DNA of 64,000 nucleotides. Origin: Lateolabrax maculatus (lineage: Eukaryota; Chordata; Actinopteri; Acropomatiformes; Lateolabracidae). How positions within the stretch are numbered: the stretch's first letter is position 1; the number at the start of each line of letters is the position of its first letter. The notes beneath the pieces were generated by a model. That model saw only the letters and a list, made by a program, of their open reading frames with translations, was not told the origin of the DNA and made no database searches. A program made the position numbers and the translations under genes. This document shows positions 1-11,524 of this stretch, piece by piece. The stretch lies in the NCBI GenBank assembly GCA_031216445.1, contig CM062214.1, positions 14,531,001 through 14,595,000 on the forward strand, given 5' to 3'.

Positions 1-263
1 ACACCTAGATAAACAGTAGGGCCACAGCAGGAAATGATCTGTGACTCTGTAAAGCCTTACAATGAGGTCAGTTCTGATGGATGACTGCTCCCAGGAGCCT
101 AATCAACCCCTAATATTTCATACTCATATACACATACGCACACATACAGACTAGCCCCTTACTCCAAGCTAATTGCATCACAAACAGGCCAACACTAACG
201 GTAAGACACAGCTTTGAAACTACTTTGCTTGAAACTGTGGTGAAAAGTACGTCAGATTCTTAC
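1..263 (-). other. hgf intron 4, partial
   Basis: Sequence 3' of the exon 4 donor, cut by the window edge. I see no coding similarity or repeat in it. Confidence 0.75.
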
Positions 264-378
264 TTGTGTTCATGAGGGATAGGAGAGGCCCAGGCCTGGC
301 ACAGGATCCCACTCACTGTCACCGACCTCCGCCCCCTGTAGCTCTGACCTGTACCCACAATGCACTCCCTTACATAGT
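264..378 (-). CDS. hgf: hgf exon 4: start of kringle 1
   Basis: 115 nt between acceptor CTCTTTCAG and donor GTAAGA. It begins DYVRECIVGTGQSYRG, with the first kringle cysteine and the GxxYRG motif, and continues to ILCQAWASPIPHEH. The remaining kringle 1 cysteines must lie in the next exon, outside the window. N domain plus kringle 1 is the known receptor-activating NK1 unit of HGF. Confidence 0.93.
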
Positions 379-3038
379 CTGAAAGAGTGACAGAAAGAGA
401 GAAGATGACCAGAGACAGAAACAGAGAGAGACAAAATGACAGAAAAAGAGAGTGAGTAAGTGTGATGAGCCAACAACCTGATCGCAGTGTTGTGCACACA
501 GAGCCAGTATGGATGATGAAGAAAACAGACAGAAAGAGATGTTCAGCTAAAAGGCTGCGCTTAACAAGGGCATGACAATGCCAAAAGTCGAATCTGTTTT
601 CCTAATCTTCTAAAACATTTGGATCCCGTAAAATAGGCTACACAGCTTGCATGTTCACTGTTGTGGCCAGTCAGATTGAAGTAGAGAGGGGGTTTCCATC
701 GTTTACACAAAACTACTTAATGAGAGAAAATGAACCATAACGTGCGGCGACACAATAAACACGACAGCGGTCCTTGCCCTTCCTTGTCTTCCTTTTGAGG
801 AATGATGTCATTACTAAGCTACAATCAGTCTGAAAATAAATAAAATATAAAATGACTTTACATATCTTAAAAGAATAAGGAGTACATCATAGCACTGTTG
901 CAGAAAGTGAGAATGTAAGTTTTTTTGGATGGAAAAATATGGTGAGGGGGGAGACACCACTTTGGTATCAGCTGATAGAGAGAAAAGGTGGAACAGTAGA
1001 GGGCACCTTTCTTTTGGAAGAGTTGGTAGTTGAAGTCTTGTTGGCTCTGAGCTCCTGGTGAGTTCCTGTCGAACGACAGCCACTGGCATTTCCTGTTTTT
1101 ATGATCATAGAGAAACGCTCTGGAGAATAAGGAGGAAGGGAGAACAGGGGAAGAGTGAAGTACATAATTTGAGGCAAAAGGCAACCCAGGGTAGTTCACA
1201 AAGCTGTTACATGAGTATGCAAAGCAGTTAGGAGGCCTGTTAAACCAGATGGACAACAGTGCACTATACCTGTGAGAAGCAGAATAAAGGAACTCAAGGA
1301 ACCACTTAACTTTCTATGTATTGACAGCCATTCACGTTGTGGGAGACACATACCTGCAGGTGAAGGGAAGTCTCCTGTTGCGGCTGCATGCTTTGGCACA
1401 CTTGGCCATGCTCAGCTTCTTGCTTTTGGTCAGGTGGGAGGAATCAGGAGACACAACAACCAGTCGTACGCCGTCAGTCTTCTGGTAGTCCTGGAGTGCA
1501 TTTCTTCTGCCCTCTGATACACAATGACATAACATGTCCATGATCATTCAGCAGGATTTTTCATTTTAGAAGTTGAGCTGACACTCATCTTCACTTACTG
1601 CACATACTTAACCACAGTGGGTAGGACACAAGCTGTTGGGGTCAAACCAGAGACAATTATGGTTTGTTTTATTTTATTTAACATTTTATCTGTACTTTTT
1701 TATTTTAATATAAAGGCCACTGAATTGTATTTTACTTGATGCAACCAAACACTGCCTCCCATAGGCTCTGTTGTCTGGGAGGCAGTGTGGATACATTTCT
1801 TATGAGCTCAGCTGGACTGAAAACACTGTGCAACAGCATTACAATGTGTGAATTAGTCTACTTTAACTGTTCTTAATCTACAGGACCTAATAGGATGCGC
1901 AGTCATTTTTCACTGCCCCCAGTGAAAGCAAGGCTGACCCCCCCCCCCCCACACACACACACACACACACACACACAACCGGACACAGTGAGGGGAATCA
2001 GTGTCTGTATCTTCCCTCAGTTGTTGGCAGGTTCTCTGCATCTCTGCCAAGTCAGAGAGCCAGTTACAGGAGACATTTAGATATAGACAGAAAACTCTTT
2101 CCACCTCCTAATTTCTCCTCCACCTCCTCCTCCTGACTGTTTCAACTCTCTGCCTCCTATCAACACAGAAAAGAAAAAAAAAAAAAAAAAAACTTAATCG
2201 CACGGTGTTTCTGTTCCAGAACAGCTCGATTCTTGGGACTACGTGTCATGGCGACAGCAGGAGGACACCAGACATCAGCGCTTCAGTGTTTGAGGACGTG
2301 GTGAGCGGCAGAGGACCAGGGGCACATCACGTTTTGTCCGATCCCAAAAACTTCGAGTTCACCAGCTCGGCAGTTTCTCTGCCTGAGTGCCCTGGCGCAA
2401 TGAGCCGCGAAATCGCACCCTGCTCAGGACCAAAGGATGACTGAACCACCAATTTGATTTTAATACAGGTCATTCTGTGGGACAGTGGGTTACGTCTATT
2501 CACTTTTTTCATGGCATCCATCTCACGGTCCGCACGGACGGTGGCCGTCTTGACGCGTCCCTGTGCGCCGCAGCGGCTCTGGCGCGGAGCGGTTGTCCAC
2601 CGCAGCAAGAGTTGAGACTGGAGAGCTGCTGGATCGTCAGCACGGCGAAAGCATCGCTTTCGTCTGCGCCGATGAGACCATCATTTGGCCAACTTAAAGA
2701 GATGTTCTCCTGACTGCGTGCGGACACGAAGGCTCACTTCCAGTAAAGCGTCATGTTAGAATTACATAGAAAAATAGCCCAAGTCTAAGGACACGCAAAT
2801 GAACAAAACAGTAGCCCGTACATTGTAAAGACTAATACCGCAGAGGAACTCTCGGAGTATTACACACGGCTTAATAAAGTTGTGTTGATGCAGCCTCTCC
2901 TCACTCCTGTTTTGCACGGAGCGCAGACCGACGCGCTCAGCTGCAGCTCCAGCCCGGTGCCGTGAGTGGGGTTTTTTCGCCCAACTTACCAGAACAAGAA
3001 ATGACGAAGAGTCCGAAAACGAGCTTGTAAATCCACAT
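264..3038 (-). CDS. hgf: Hepatocyte growth factor, 5' part (exons 1-4; gene runs off the left edge)
   Basis: Four exons join in frame (2990-3038, 1354-1513, 1007-1119, 264-378; split-codon phases 1, 2, 1, 2) into a secreted protein start. A short signal peptide (MWIYKLVFGLFVISCS) is followed by the N-terminal hairpin/PAN domain with four cysteines (AKCAKAC, LPFTC, RKCQW), then kringle 1 from DYVRECIVGTGQSYRG. Family knowledge: HGF is made as a single chain with an N domain, four kringles and an inactive serine-protease-like domain, is cleaved to alpha and beta chains, and activates the MET receptor after binding heparan sulfate. The paralogue MST1 was considered, since FQKKDYVR resembles it. 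The MWxxKL start, LPFTC, CIVGTGQSYRG and IPHEH, and the adjacent cacna2d1, favour HGF. Kringles 2-4 and the protease-like domain are outside. Which teleost co-orthologue this is cannot be told. Confidence 0.9.
379..1006 (-). other. hgf intron 3
   Basis: 628-nt intron with GT-AG ends. It has a purine-rich patch near 384-450 on the plus strand, which forms the pyrimidine tract of the exon 4 acceptor on the minus strand. No other feature seen. Intron 2 (1120-1353, 234 nt) is likewise plain. Confidence 0.75.
1007..1119 (-). CDS. hgf: hgf exon 3: N-terminal domain, second part
   Basis: 113 nt between acceptor TTCTCCAG and donor GTGCCC. It encodes AFLYDHKNRKCQWLSFDR and continues to YQLFQKK. It supplies the fourth N-domain cysteine, in the pattern AFxxDxxxxxCxW known from HGF. 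It ends one base into the Asp codon that opens the kringle 1 exon. Confidence 0.92.
1354..1513 (-). CDS. hgf: hgf exon 2: N-terminal domain, first part
   Basis: 160 nt between acceptor TATCAG and donor GTATGT, in phase with exons 1 and 3. It encodes a basic start (EGRRNALQDYQKT) and the first three N-domain cysteines in AKCAKACSRNRRLPFTC. In HGF this domain is a disulfide-linked hairpin that binds heparin; the alternating Lys/Arg residues fit that. The Glu-Gly-Arg-Arg start matches the mature N-terminus of the family. Confidence 0.92.
1749..1788. repeat. Perfect 13-bp inverted repeat (hairpin) in hgf intron 1
   Basis: ACACTGCCTCCCA at 1749-1761 is the exact reverse complement of TGGGAGGCAGTGT at 1776-1788, with a 14-nt loop. 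Transcribed on either strand it would fold into a GC-rich stem. Confidence 0.85.
1938..1976. repeat. Poly-C/(CA)n composite microsatellite
   Basis: Thirteen C residues run straight into about 13 CA units. It is one of four such composites in the window. Confidence 0.95.
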
Positions 3039-3150
3039 CGCCGCGTCACAAAACGACACTTTTTGAGAGAGAAAAAAAAACAAAACAAAACAAACTGGAA
3101 GCGCTGCTTGCCGGCTGTCGAACCGCAACCGAGAGATGTTGCTTCCACCA
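2201..3150. promoter_or_regulatory. CpG-rich stretch around the hgf start (candidate promoter/CpG island)
   Basis: CG dinucleotides are dense from about 2210 to 3150, with runs such as GTGCGCCGCAGCGGCTC and GCATCGCTTTCG, while the surrounding tens of kilobases are CpG-poor. It covers hgf exon 1 and the adjoining part of intron 1, as expected of a promoter island. No clear TATA box was seen upstream of the start. Role inferred from composition and position. Confidence 0.6.
2990..3038 (-). CDS. hgf: hgf exon 1 coding part: start codon and signal peptide
   Basis: ATG at 3036-3038 follows GCGGCG. It encodes MWIYKLVFGLFVISCS plus one base, then a donor GTAAGT. The segment is hydrophobic after one Lys, as a signal peptide should be. 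It is shorter than my recollection of the human one (about 31 residues). The first base of the next Glu codon lies here. The 5' UTR extends to higher coordinates; its length is not known. Confidence 0.85.
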
Positions 3151-3185
3151 CTGCACAGATGATGCGTCTCCTCTCTAAGTACTTA

Positions 3186-3310
3186 TTCGCCTCCCTCTCT
3201 CCCTCCCTCCCTCCCTCTGTGCGCGTCTGTCTGTGCGACTTTATCTCTCTCCCTCTCCCTCTCTCCTCCTTTCTTTCTCTCTTTCTTTCCGTATCTCTCG
3301 TTCTCTCTTA
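3186..3310. repeat. CT-rich tract upstream of hgf exon 1
   Basis: About 125 nt are nearly pure C/T on the plus strand (CCCTCCCTCCCTCCCTC, then CTCTCTCCCTCTCCC), so GA-rich on the hgf sense strand. It starts about 150 nt upstream of the hgf ATG and probably lies in the core promoter or 5' UTR. Confidence 0.8.
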
Positions 3311-5573
3311 TCTGTCCTCCTTGAATTTTCAACTAAATGTTATTTATTGGCCTGAATGTCACATACAGTTATTGCCAAAGCCTCAGTCACAGTGTTGAAT
3401 ATGGCTAAATCGTTCTCCTTGTAAGTATATATGATCTGTATGTCACTGTGTATGTTACCATATGTTCCAACTCAATAACCAAGGCCTCCTACTATAAGAA
3501 AGTATTACATTATAAGAAGGTGATGGTACCTTATCCCTTTATTTCTTTGTCTTCCCGTTTATGCCATTCAAAACCTATAGAAAACCTACAAAACAGCATG
3601 CTATACAAATACACAAGTTAAAAGGCTTTGCAAGAATGTAACAGAAGTCTAGTGGCACTACATGAGCGCTAAGATTCAATATAAAAACATGTAAAACATC
3701 CATCTGCACACACTCAACTGTGTAATATTTTGAGATGAGCTTGTGGTCAGGGACCTTCTTCAATAAATGAATACTACAGAAGATCAGTTAGGTTATCCCC
3801 ATCTGACAGAGGCACACTACAAGGTAGATCCTTGTGGAAAAAAAACAGAATAGAGGAAAGTAAAAATAAAAATGGAATTTATTCAGCTGATTATGTGTCC
3901 GTCCCTCTCTGTCACACAGCAGCATCCCACTCAATCATCGTCTTGTATTTTTTTTCCCATGTTAACCAGGCAGCACAGTGTGCAAAATGAGACATATTGG
4001 CAGACACTTGTCAGCGGCGGGAAACTCAGTGGGGATGTAAAAGAGGGGGGATGAGTGGGTTGGGTTGTTTATGCTACTTTCCTTCTTCCCCCCTGTGTCA
4101 GATAAGGAGTGAAGTTACTGGTGGGGGGTGGAAGAGGACAAGACATCCCAATCCATCTCCTGAGTGTCATCTCTATTTCCAGCGATGACAGCATGAGATA
4201 GGAGATGTGACACTCAGCTGGCCTTAGCATTTTGTCTCAACATCATGATGCAGCAATCACCGAGCAGCGCTCCTGTCCTCCAGTGACAGTCCAATGGGGT
4301 GTAAACAGTAAATAGAAATCATGTTAGTGCAGATTGAGAGTTACTGCATCCTGGGGATTCCCGGTATTTTCTTTAAACTCACACCATGTGTGCAATACAA
4401 AACAGGGGAATAGATGGATAAATATGCAGGAGGAGACAGATTCCATCTCTATCTTCTCTTTGGTTCAATGAGTAATAGTCCTGCGGTTTCCTGAGAGGAC
4501 CACAGAGTCATTCGCAATAATAAACAATCAGCCATGAGTCAGATACTTTCACTGGAGCTGAGCACAAGTTTCCCTGTTTCTCTTTTTCTTTCTCGTTCTC
4601 CAACCTTCCTTTACGTACGTACACATGCAACGCAACCACATACATTGTCCCTTGCAGGCAAACATGCATTCAGACTATTTTTCTTCTGTTTGTCCCACAC
4701 GTTCACCAACACGCATGCTTGTTCGTAACGAGCAGCAGATGACTGGATAACCTTCACCAGTTTGAGCTCGCAACAAAAAGCCCTCATCACCACAATCTCA
4801 TTACTGACTCGCCTAGCAAGAATCCAGTGGGTGTTTTCACTGCGTCGAAGAGCCCCGGCTTCTGCTAGAAGATGGAAATTAGAGAGACCCAGTAGCCCAC
4901 TACTCGAACGTATGACTGCCGTCACCATTCAGGACTCCTCACATCTGTGGCTCGTTATTGCTAGAAACATATCTTCATGCAGCTGGTAATGGAGGGAGGA
5001 AGTTCAGTGGGAGATGGAGACGATATGGAGGATGAAGAAGTAGATACTGAGAGAGTGTAGATGACAAGCAATGTGAGGAAAATGGACTGACTGTAGCAGG
5101 AAGGTACAGTAGAGACCAGTGTACTCAAGGCTGGTCTGTCTGAGTCGACTTTGTGGAGCGTTTTGGACTATTAATAGACTTCCTGTAGATTCGTTTGGAA
5201 GTTTGGTGTGCATTGTGTAAGTCACGTTTTGTATACTAATATTTCTCTGCGCATGTGTGTGTGTGTATGTATGTGCAAGTTTTCATCTGCAGCAAATTAG
5301 TTGGACCTCATTGTGACCTCTAATCGTTCCAGCCTTTCTTCCAGATTTCAGCCATATGACCTTATGTACAAGAGTTGGAGTGGAATGGAAAATTGAAAGA
5401 AGGGATGACAGGAATAGGGAACAGACAGTGTGGTAATTTGAGTGAGAAAGGGAAAGATAAGGAATGTGGAAAGGGGCTCAGATTGAGGAAGTGTGGCAGT
5501 ACAGAGTCGAGGTGGCTCAGGTATTTCACTCTAGAGAGAGAGAGACATTTAGGGGTTGTGTGTGAGTGAGTGC

Positions 5574-5585
5574 GTGTGTGTGTGT

Positions 5586-5633
<48 letters not shown>
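5574..5633. repeat. (GT)n microsatellite
   Basis: About 60 nt of nearly pure GT, with one GGG interruption near 5586-5589. The long Val-Cys and Thr-His open frames over it are artefacts of the repeat. Confidence 0.97.
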
Positions 5634-5636
<3 letters not shown>

Positions 5637-8600
5637 GGTTAGTGATGACAGTTGTGGGCCTAGAGGCTGTAAACACAGATACTGTGTCAAGAGATCCTTC
5701 TTTAAACAAACACACACTTCCTGTTGTCAGTGCATGCAATTGTAGTCACAGCTCGTAATTGCGATCTGCTGGCAGTTACGGATAACACAAATAAACTACG
5801 TACACACACAATCTGTCCACACAAACAGTTTGAAAATATGGCTTCTTGGATAAAACTTGTGTAAAACCAGACTTTTTATAGTCATTGCAGCCCTGCAGTC
5901 TACCTTCATGGCAGTTTTCCTTTTAATTTTTCACATTGCGACAGTGACAAAAAAAAAAAGAGCTGGAGGGTGGGCAGCAGACAGAAATGCAAAACTAGAA
6001 TTTTAGCACATCTTCATTATCATGCACATTAGCAGACTGAGTCACCAACACATCCCTAGAAATAGCTTTAAAGAGGAACAGAGGACCAAAACAGATAAAA
6101 ACTACTCAATATGCTATTGATTTTTCTTTCAGAAAATTTACTCTCTAACAGCAAACTACTGCTTCTGTCAGTCACTGGCGTACTGAAACTTACTCTATCG
6201 ATCACAGAAAGTCGAGAGCAAAGATGACTCATCTTTCAATGTGCTGAATCTTTTTCAGCGTGATTTGACTTTTCACAAAATGACCTTTTATGAGTAAGAT
6301 TTACAAGAAATATTGTGAGTCGGCAGTTTTTTTACATTACACAGCAACTTTTCAAATTCACAGACTTTAACAAAATAATTCTTATGTTGAGATGTATTCA
6401 GTCCAAAGACACGCTAACCATTTCAATTCAACAGAACACGGCCTGGTCACAGTCCACAGTTCTTATTCAGCCTTTTGTCTGGCCCTCCTCCTGTGTTTAT
6501 GGGTGTTGATGTGAACGTTTGGGACAGAACCTTGGAACAATTCATCAACAATATGGCCTGCTGAGTTTGTATATCCACACAAACCATAACTGTTTAAATG
6601 ACACATCCTTTAACATGGTACACGTGAAGTGTGTCACACAAACACATCAACATCCCACACGCACTCTATTGTGCCGGCCCTTTGACAGTAGATGCCAGCC
6701 ACTCAAAAGTGCAGAACACTAAAACAAACTGGAAAACACACATAAATAGGTCATGTTTACATACATAATAATCTATATTGTAAAGCAAAGACTATTTTGT
6801 ACTATTTCTTGCTTATAGATACAAATGTTATTCTTGAAACAACCTTCCTAAACAAAGTGGTCTATAGTAGTACCTATACTTGCCTTTGGGAGCTGTTAAT
6901 TGGAGCTTGGAACACACATAATGAATTGAACCGTAAAATGTTTAAACATTTCTATCCCACACAAAAAGACAAAATCTGGAATTTGACTTCAAATGAAACG
7001 CCTCAAGTGAAACACTTGAACAATTCCAAGGATCTATCACTACAAAAGAGTTACTACCACCCAGTCACAAAATAAAGCCCAGATAGGAAACCAAACACTG
7101 CCTGAGGACACGAGAAAGGGGAGAACAGGTCTTAAAATAGTTTCTAAACCTGAGTTTCCTCATTTCTTACACATCTGCTAACAGTCAGCTTGTCTTGTCT
7201 GCTGCTTACTGCTAATTTCCCCCTGCATGACTCACGTACAACTGGAGACACACAGGGGAGGGAGGGGGGACTGTATAATTAAAGAACAGAGGGGGAAAAA
7301 GCTGCTCTGGGGCTGCAGGTACATTTCATCCCACATGCGTCTGTGTCAGAACTCATACGAGTAATTAACATGTTGATGGTGAACATGGTGTAGGGCAAGC
7401 GAGACAGCATGCAGCCTGGGTCTTTAGAGCCCACCTGAGTGATTTGCCAGACACGCACACAGGTAACTTGAAGCATGAAAGCACACAAAACACATAAACA
7501 TGCTTGCTCAAGGTCTTTAGGAGCCAGCTGCTAAGTTTTACCACTCCACCCCACTTAGTAGTAGTAGTCTTCAACACTTACCAAAGCATCTACAACCCCA
7601 ATCATGTGACATTTTCTTTCTACCTCTCTCTCTCTGTTGCTCTATCTTGTTTCCATCTACATCCAATTTTCTCACCTAGTGATACTTTTGGTTTATGAAC
7701 AAATGCTAATTAACAAATGTCAGCATGCACCAAAGTCTTTGATATTTTCTCCCTCATCAAAACTTTGCAAGGCAGGTTATTTGAATGTTTTAAAACTGAA
7801 TTGTTTAAATGCATATTTACTAGCTTGCAGTCTTCATCTTTCTTGCCGTTGTTGGCCAATCTGTATTTCTACGTTTACCACCACCAGCTGTCAATCAGAT
7901 AAAAACATTACTCCATTGCGCTACTAGTCGTCAAAAACTCACAGAGTAATGTCATATTCACAGAAATTTATTATTGAAGAAACTTAACAAAATAACTGAT
8001 CCCTTGAAGAGAATGATATATATCTTTTTTAACCTTGGTGAATGTGCGTGCCCTCCCACAAATCTAATCCCTCATGTTACTGTACCAGTTCATGTATGTT
8101 GGCCTCACTCTAAAGACAGAGAAAATCATCCACAAATCAATTCCCAATCTGGGCTGGAATGGAACATGTCCCGTTGAGACTGGTCACCTGGACAGAGTTT
8201 TCCAGCGTTACGCCTGCCAATCACACTGAACACACACTCAGACGCACGCACAGCATGCTTACCACCTGAGAGAAGAAGGGACAGAAAAACCAAGGTAGTG
8301 AGAACAGACAAGTGTGTGGTCATGTTTATGTATTTGGAAAAACCTGTGGCATTTCCGGATAATCCATGCCAAGTCTGTGTTTTGTGTTCTTTCCAACCCT
8401 CGGTTTGTCTAACGCCATCTTTCTCTCTCTCTCACTCTCAATTTTGCAAATATATTTTAAGGTTTTGTTTGGCTTACGTTGTAGCCAGGCTGAGTGGGGG
8501 TTTGTAAGAACAGGTGCCAAAAAGTTTGAACAATCACAGGAAAATATCTGAAGCCTATTTAGGCTCCTTTTCTGTGATTAAGAACTTATTTGACGCTATC

Positions 8601-10035
8601 TGTATTTTCCTTTTGCGGCAAACACAACCCATTAGGAGTTCCAAAATTGTTAGCAAAAACAAAAAGATTTATCTACAAATACTGTTTGATCCAAGTCTGG
8701 GGAGAAAGAGTGTGTCTCATACAGGAAAACACACAGTAGATGTACCCAAGCCCTCAGTCAGGCAGCAGTCACTGACAATACTGGAAGACTTTTTTTATGG
8801 GATGTCAGGGCTGCACTACAGAACCTTAGTGACCCTGATGCCCCTTGCCCTGCTGTGTTTTATGGTGATGGAAAAACTGTGACCTCTCTGTTGCTGCTTA
8901 CAGGAAGTATACACTTTCTTTTTTATAATTAGAAAAAAAATAAAATGGTGCCAATTAAATCTTTCAGCTAGTGTAAACCACACTAATGTTACCGGATTGA
9001 GGGAAGTTTATTCAGACTTGGGTTGATTGCCCCTGGGTGTCATGACCCAGAGGGTGTCGAGAGTGTTGGGACTAAACTTAGTGCTAATGGTGGTCAAAGG
9101 GTTATTGAGTTGCAATATTGTTCCAAAAATAGCATGTGCTTGTAAAATCCTACGCACATGGATGTTATATTACTATCAAAATAATGTTAATGAACTTTAG
9201 AGGGGTTTACTAATGACATGCTGATCCTTGCAGATCCAGTCACGGGTCATGTTGTTGATGCAGCATCCATCTCGTGTGTCACTTCCTGCAATTAGTGGAA
9301 CAAACCCAAAAAGCCACCCGCAGACTTTAACTTAACCACCAATGAGTCATACACTTCCAGCTTTGAAAGCTTTAGATTGGGTGAAATGTTCTTTCTTGGA
9401 GGATGTAACACTAATGGTGCTCTGCAGAAATACGTGTGGCGAAAAGAAAAGCTGATGGGCAGAAAAAATGTCAAAACTGTGTTTGAAAAGTGGTATTTAA
9501 TAATGAGGTAAAAAAAAATAAAATAAAAAAAACAACAACCTGTCACTCAAATGAAATGCCTCGATTGTATGAGTCATTATTCTGTTTGACATCACAACAA
9601 TACCAGAGAACTTGCATCAACGTCTTGATTGAAAATAACAAGTCAGAATGGAGTTTTGCAATCAGACAAGTTTTAAACAAATCCCCAGTGTAACCCGGTT
9701 ATCTAAACCATTCATTTGAAAACAAAAACATGGGTGAACCAAAACTGTCCATTTTAATCATCCTTTGAATTGTAAATCTACATGTGCGCTCATCTTCTAC
9801 ACTGCAAGTATGTAAGGTCAAAATTAAACCAGAGAATTAATGAAAAAATATTTTTCTTTTCCAAATAAATGGTTAAAATAACATGGTAAAAATGGACTTG
9901 TTTTGTGTTTAGCCAGTAGTCTAAGGCACATGCCAATACTGCGATCCTACAGTTGGATTCAGGCCTGCGACCTTTATTGCATTTTATTCCCCTTTGGCTC
10001 TCACACCATGTATCATGTCACTTTTGACTGTCTAC

Positions 10036-10074
10036 TAAAAAGAAAAAGAAAAGAAAAAAAAAGAAAAGAAAATA
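10036..10074. repeat. A/G-rich low-complexity run
   Basis: Repeated AAAAG units without other structure. Confidence 0.9.
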
Positions 10075-11518
10075 ACCTAGAATTTAAATTTTATAATGCA
10101 ACTTTTAAGTGTTTTTAAGACTTAAATCATTCTCTTTATGTGGTTTCTTGACTTATGAAGTATTCCAAATTACAAACTGAAAAGAGATGTAGAACTTGTC
10201 CTTGCTTTTCCTGCGTCTGTAACTTCTTAAGCCAGGCATGTTAAAGGCTACGACCTCGTCCCCATTTACAAGAGTATCCCGTTACAACCTCTCTTCTGGA
10301 TATAACTATATAGCACACATACGAAGACCTCCCAGTCTGACACATCGCCAAGAAAAACAAACGTCTTTATACTCTTCACTCAAAGCTGTGGCTATATTGA
10401 TTCTTAGATTACCATCAGATAAACACAAATACCATCAAGTATAGCGCAAGTAATGTACAACTACTCTGTAACTCTGTGGTGTTAGCATCTGGCTTTCTGC
10501 TGCTGCTTCGGGCAGGGCAGAGCTGTCTCTGTCAATAGTTTTTCCAGAGGCGTCACAAAATTAGAAACACAGGGATAAGACCTCAGTCAGAACTCACTGG
10601 GACACACTGTGCCATGCTGTGTCATCGTACATACAGTTAAGCTTTTTCATTTGGAGGGACCTTCTGCCTCTCACTCTGGTATTCGTGTGCATGTTTGTAC
10701 CGGTTTGTACTCCAGGATGGAGGAGGGAGAACTCAAACAGGAAATAATTAGTTAATGGATTTTTTTTAAAGAGCAATTAGGTATTCTCCTAGGTGGCCAT
10801 TTATACTGTACATTAATGTGTGTATGTACTACACACTCATGTTTGGCCAAGTGTGTTTTCATGCTGAAACTAATTACTTCAAAGGGTTAGGGTTAGGTTT
10901 ATATTATATAACCTTGGAAAAAGATAAATTACCAGCTTCATTGAAACATTAACAATTAATTCATTAATCCTCAACAGTAATCACATTAAATATATGAATC
11001 CCTCAGTTAAGATTAACTTAACAACAAATCTTTTTTTCTGACCTCCTCACTTTGCTGTAGTGATGTAGGAGTGTACAATAGGGTGTCAGTACACTGTGAA
11101 ATCACTGTTAGACATAGTTACACATGCAGCATAAGCTTCTGACCACACCCATCAGTGAGTATGGTCAAAAAACAAATAAAACAAAATAGACTTAAGAGGT
11201 AGTGAAACGTAGCTTTTCAGCCTGATGTTAACTTACTCTTTAATCTTTTTTTTTTTGTTTTGTTTTGTTTTATGATTTGATATTATTTGGCAGTGGAGAA
11301 ATTATCTAAATGTTGACGGCTATTTGACAAAGTAGCAATCATCCACACTTCATACACAAAAACAGACACAGTGAAACACAGATGCAGATGCTCTTCCCTT
11401 TTTCAGCAGAAGCCTCTTTCTGCAGGAACATGTTTGGTCTTCTCCCGGTGGAGCCAAAGCAACTGGACAGATGTGACGGAATAAAAAGGAGCACCTGAGG
11501 TCATAACAATACAACACT

Positions 11519-11524
11519 TTTATT
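11519..11524 (-). terminator. Candidate cacna2d1 polyadenylation signal AATAAA
   Basis: The minus strand reads AATAAA here, followed at once by a GT-rich stretch (GTGTTGTATTGTTATG) suited to the downstream element. It is the only exact AATAAA I found on the minus strand between here and the stop codon at 13514. Cleavage would be near 11500. Confidence 0.5.

Larger units (their letters stand above)
1514..2989 (-). other. hgf intron 1
   Basis: Intron between the signal-peptide exon and exon 2. It contains a 13-bp inverted repeat (1749-1788), a poly-C/(CA)n repeat (1938-1976), a poly-A run (about 2168-2191) and, near exon 1, a CpG-rich block. No convincing extra coding exon was found. Confidence 0.8.
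3320..11490. other. Intergenic region between hgf and cacna2d1
   Basis: About 8.2 kb separate the hgf 5' end from the probable cacna2d1 poly(A) site. I see only scattered short open frames without recognisable domains, a long GT repeat (5574-5633), an A/G-rich low-complexity run (about 10036-10074) and AT-rich unique sequence. Any hgf distal regulatory elements would be expected here, but none can be named from sequence alone. Confidence 0.7.

Noticed and set aside
264..3038. Calling the left gene mst1 (HGF-like protein)
   Set aside because: FQKKDYVR is MST1-like, but the N-domain spacing, LPFTC, CIVGTGQSYRG and MWxxKL start fit HGF better.
5362..5758. Thr-His and Val-Cys repeat proteins over the GT array
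   Set aside because: Direct translations of a dinucleotide repeat.
10882..10900. Telomere-like GGGTTAGGGTTAGG (and CCCTAACCC near 29878)
   Set aside because: Only about two units each; far too short to call interstitial telomere arrays.
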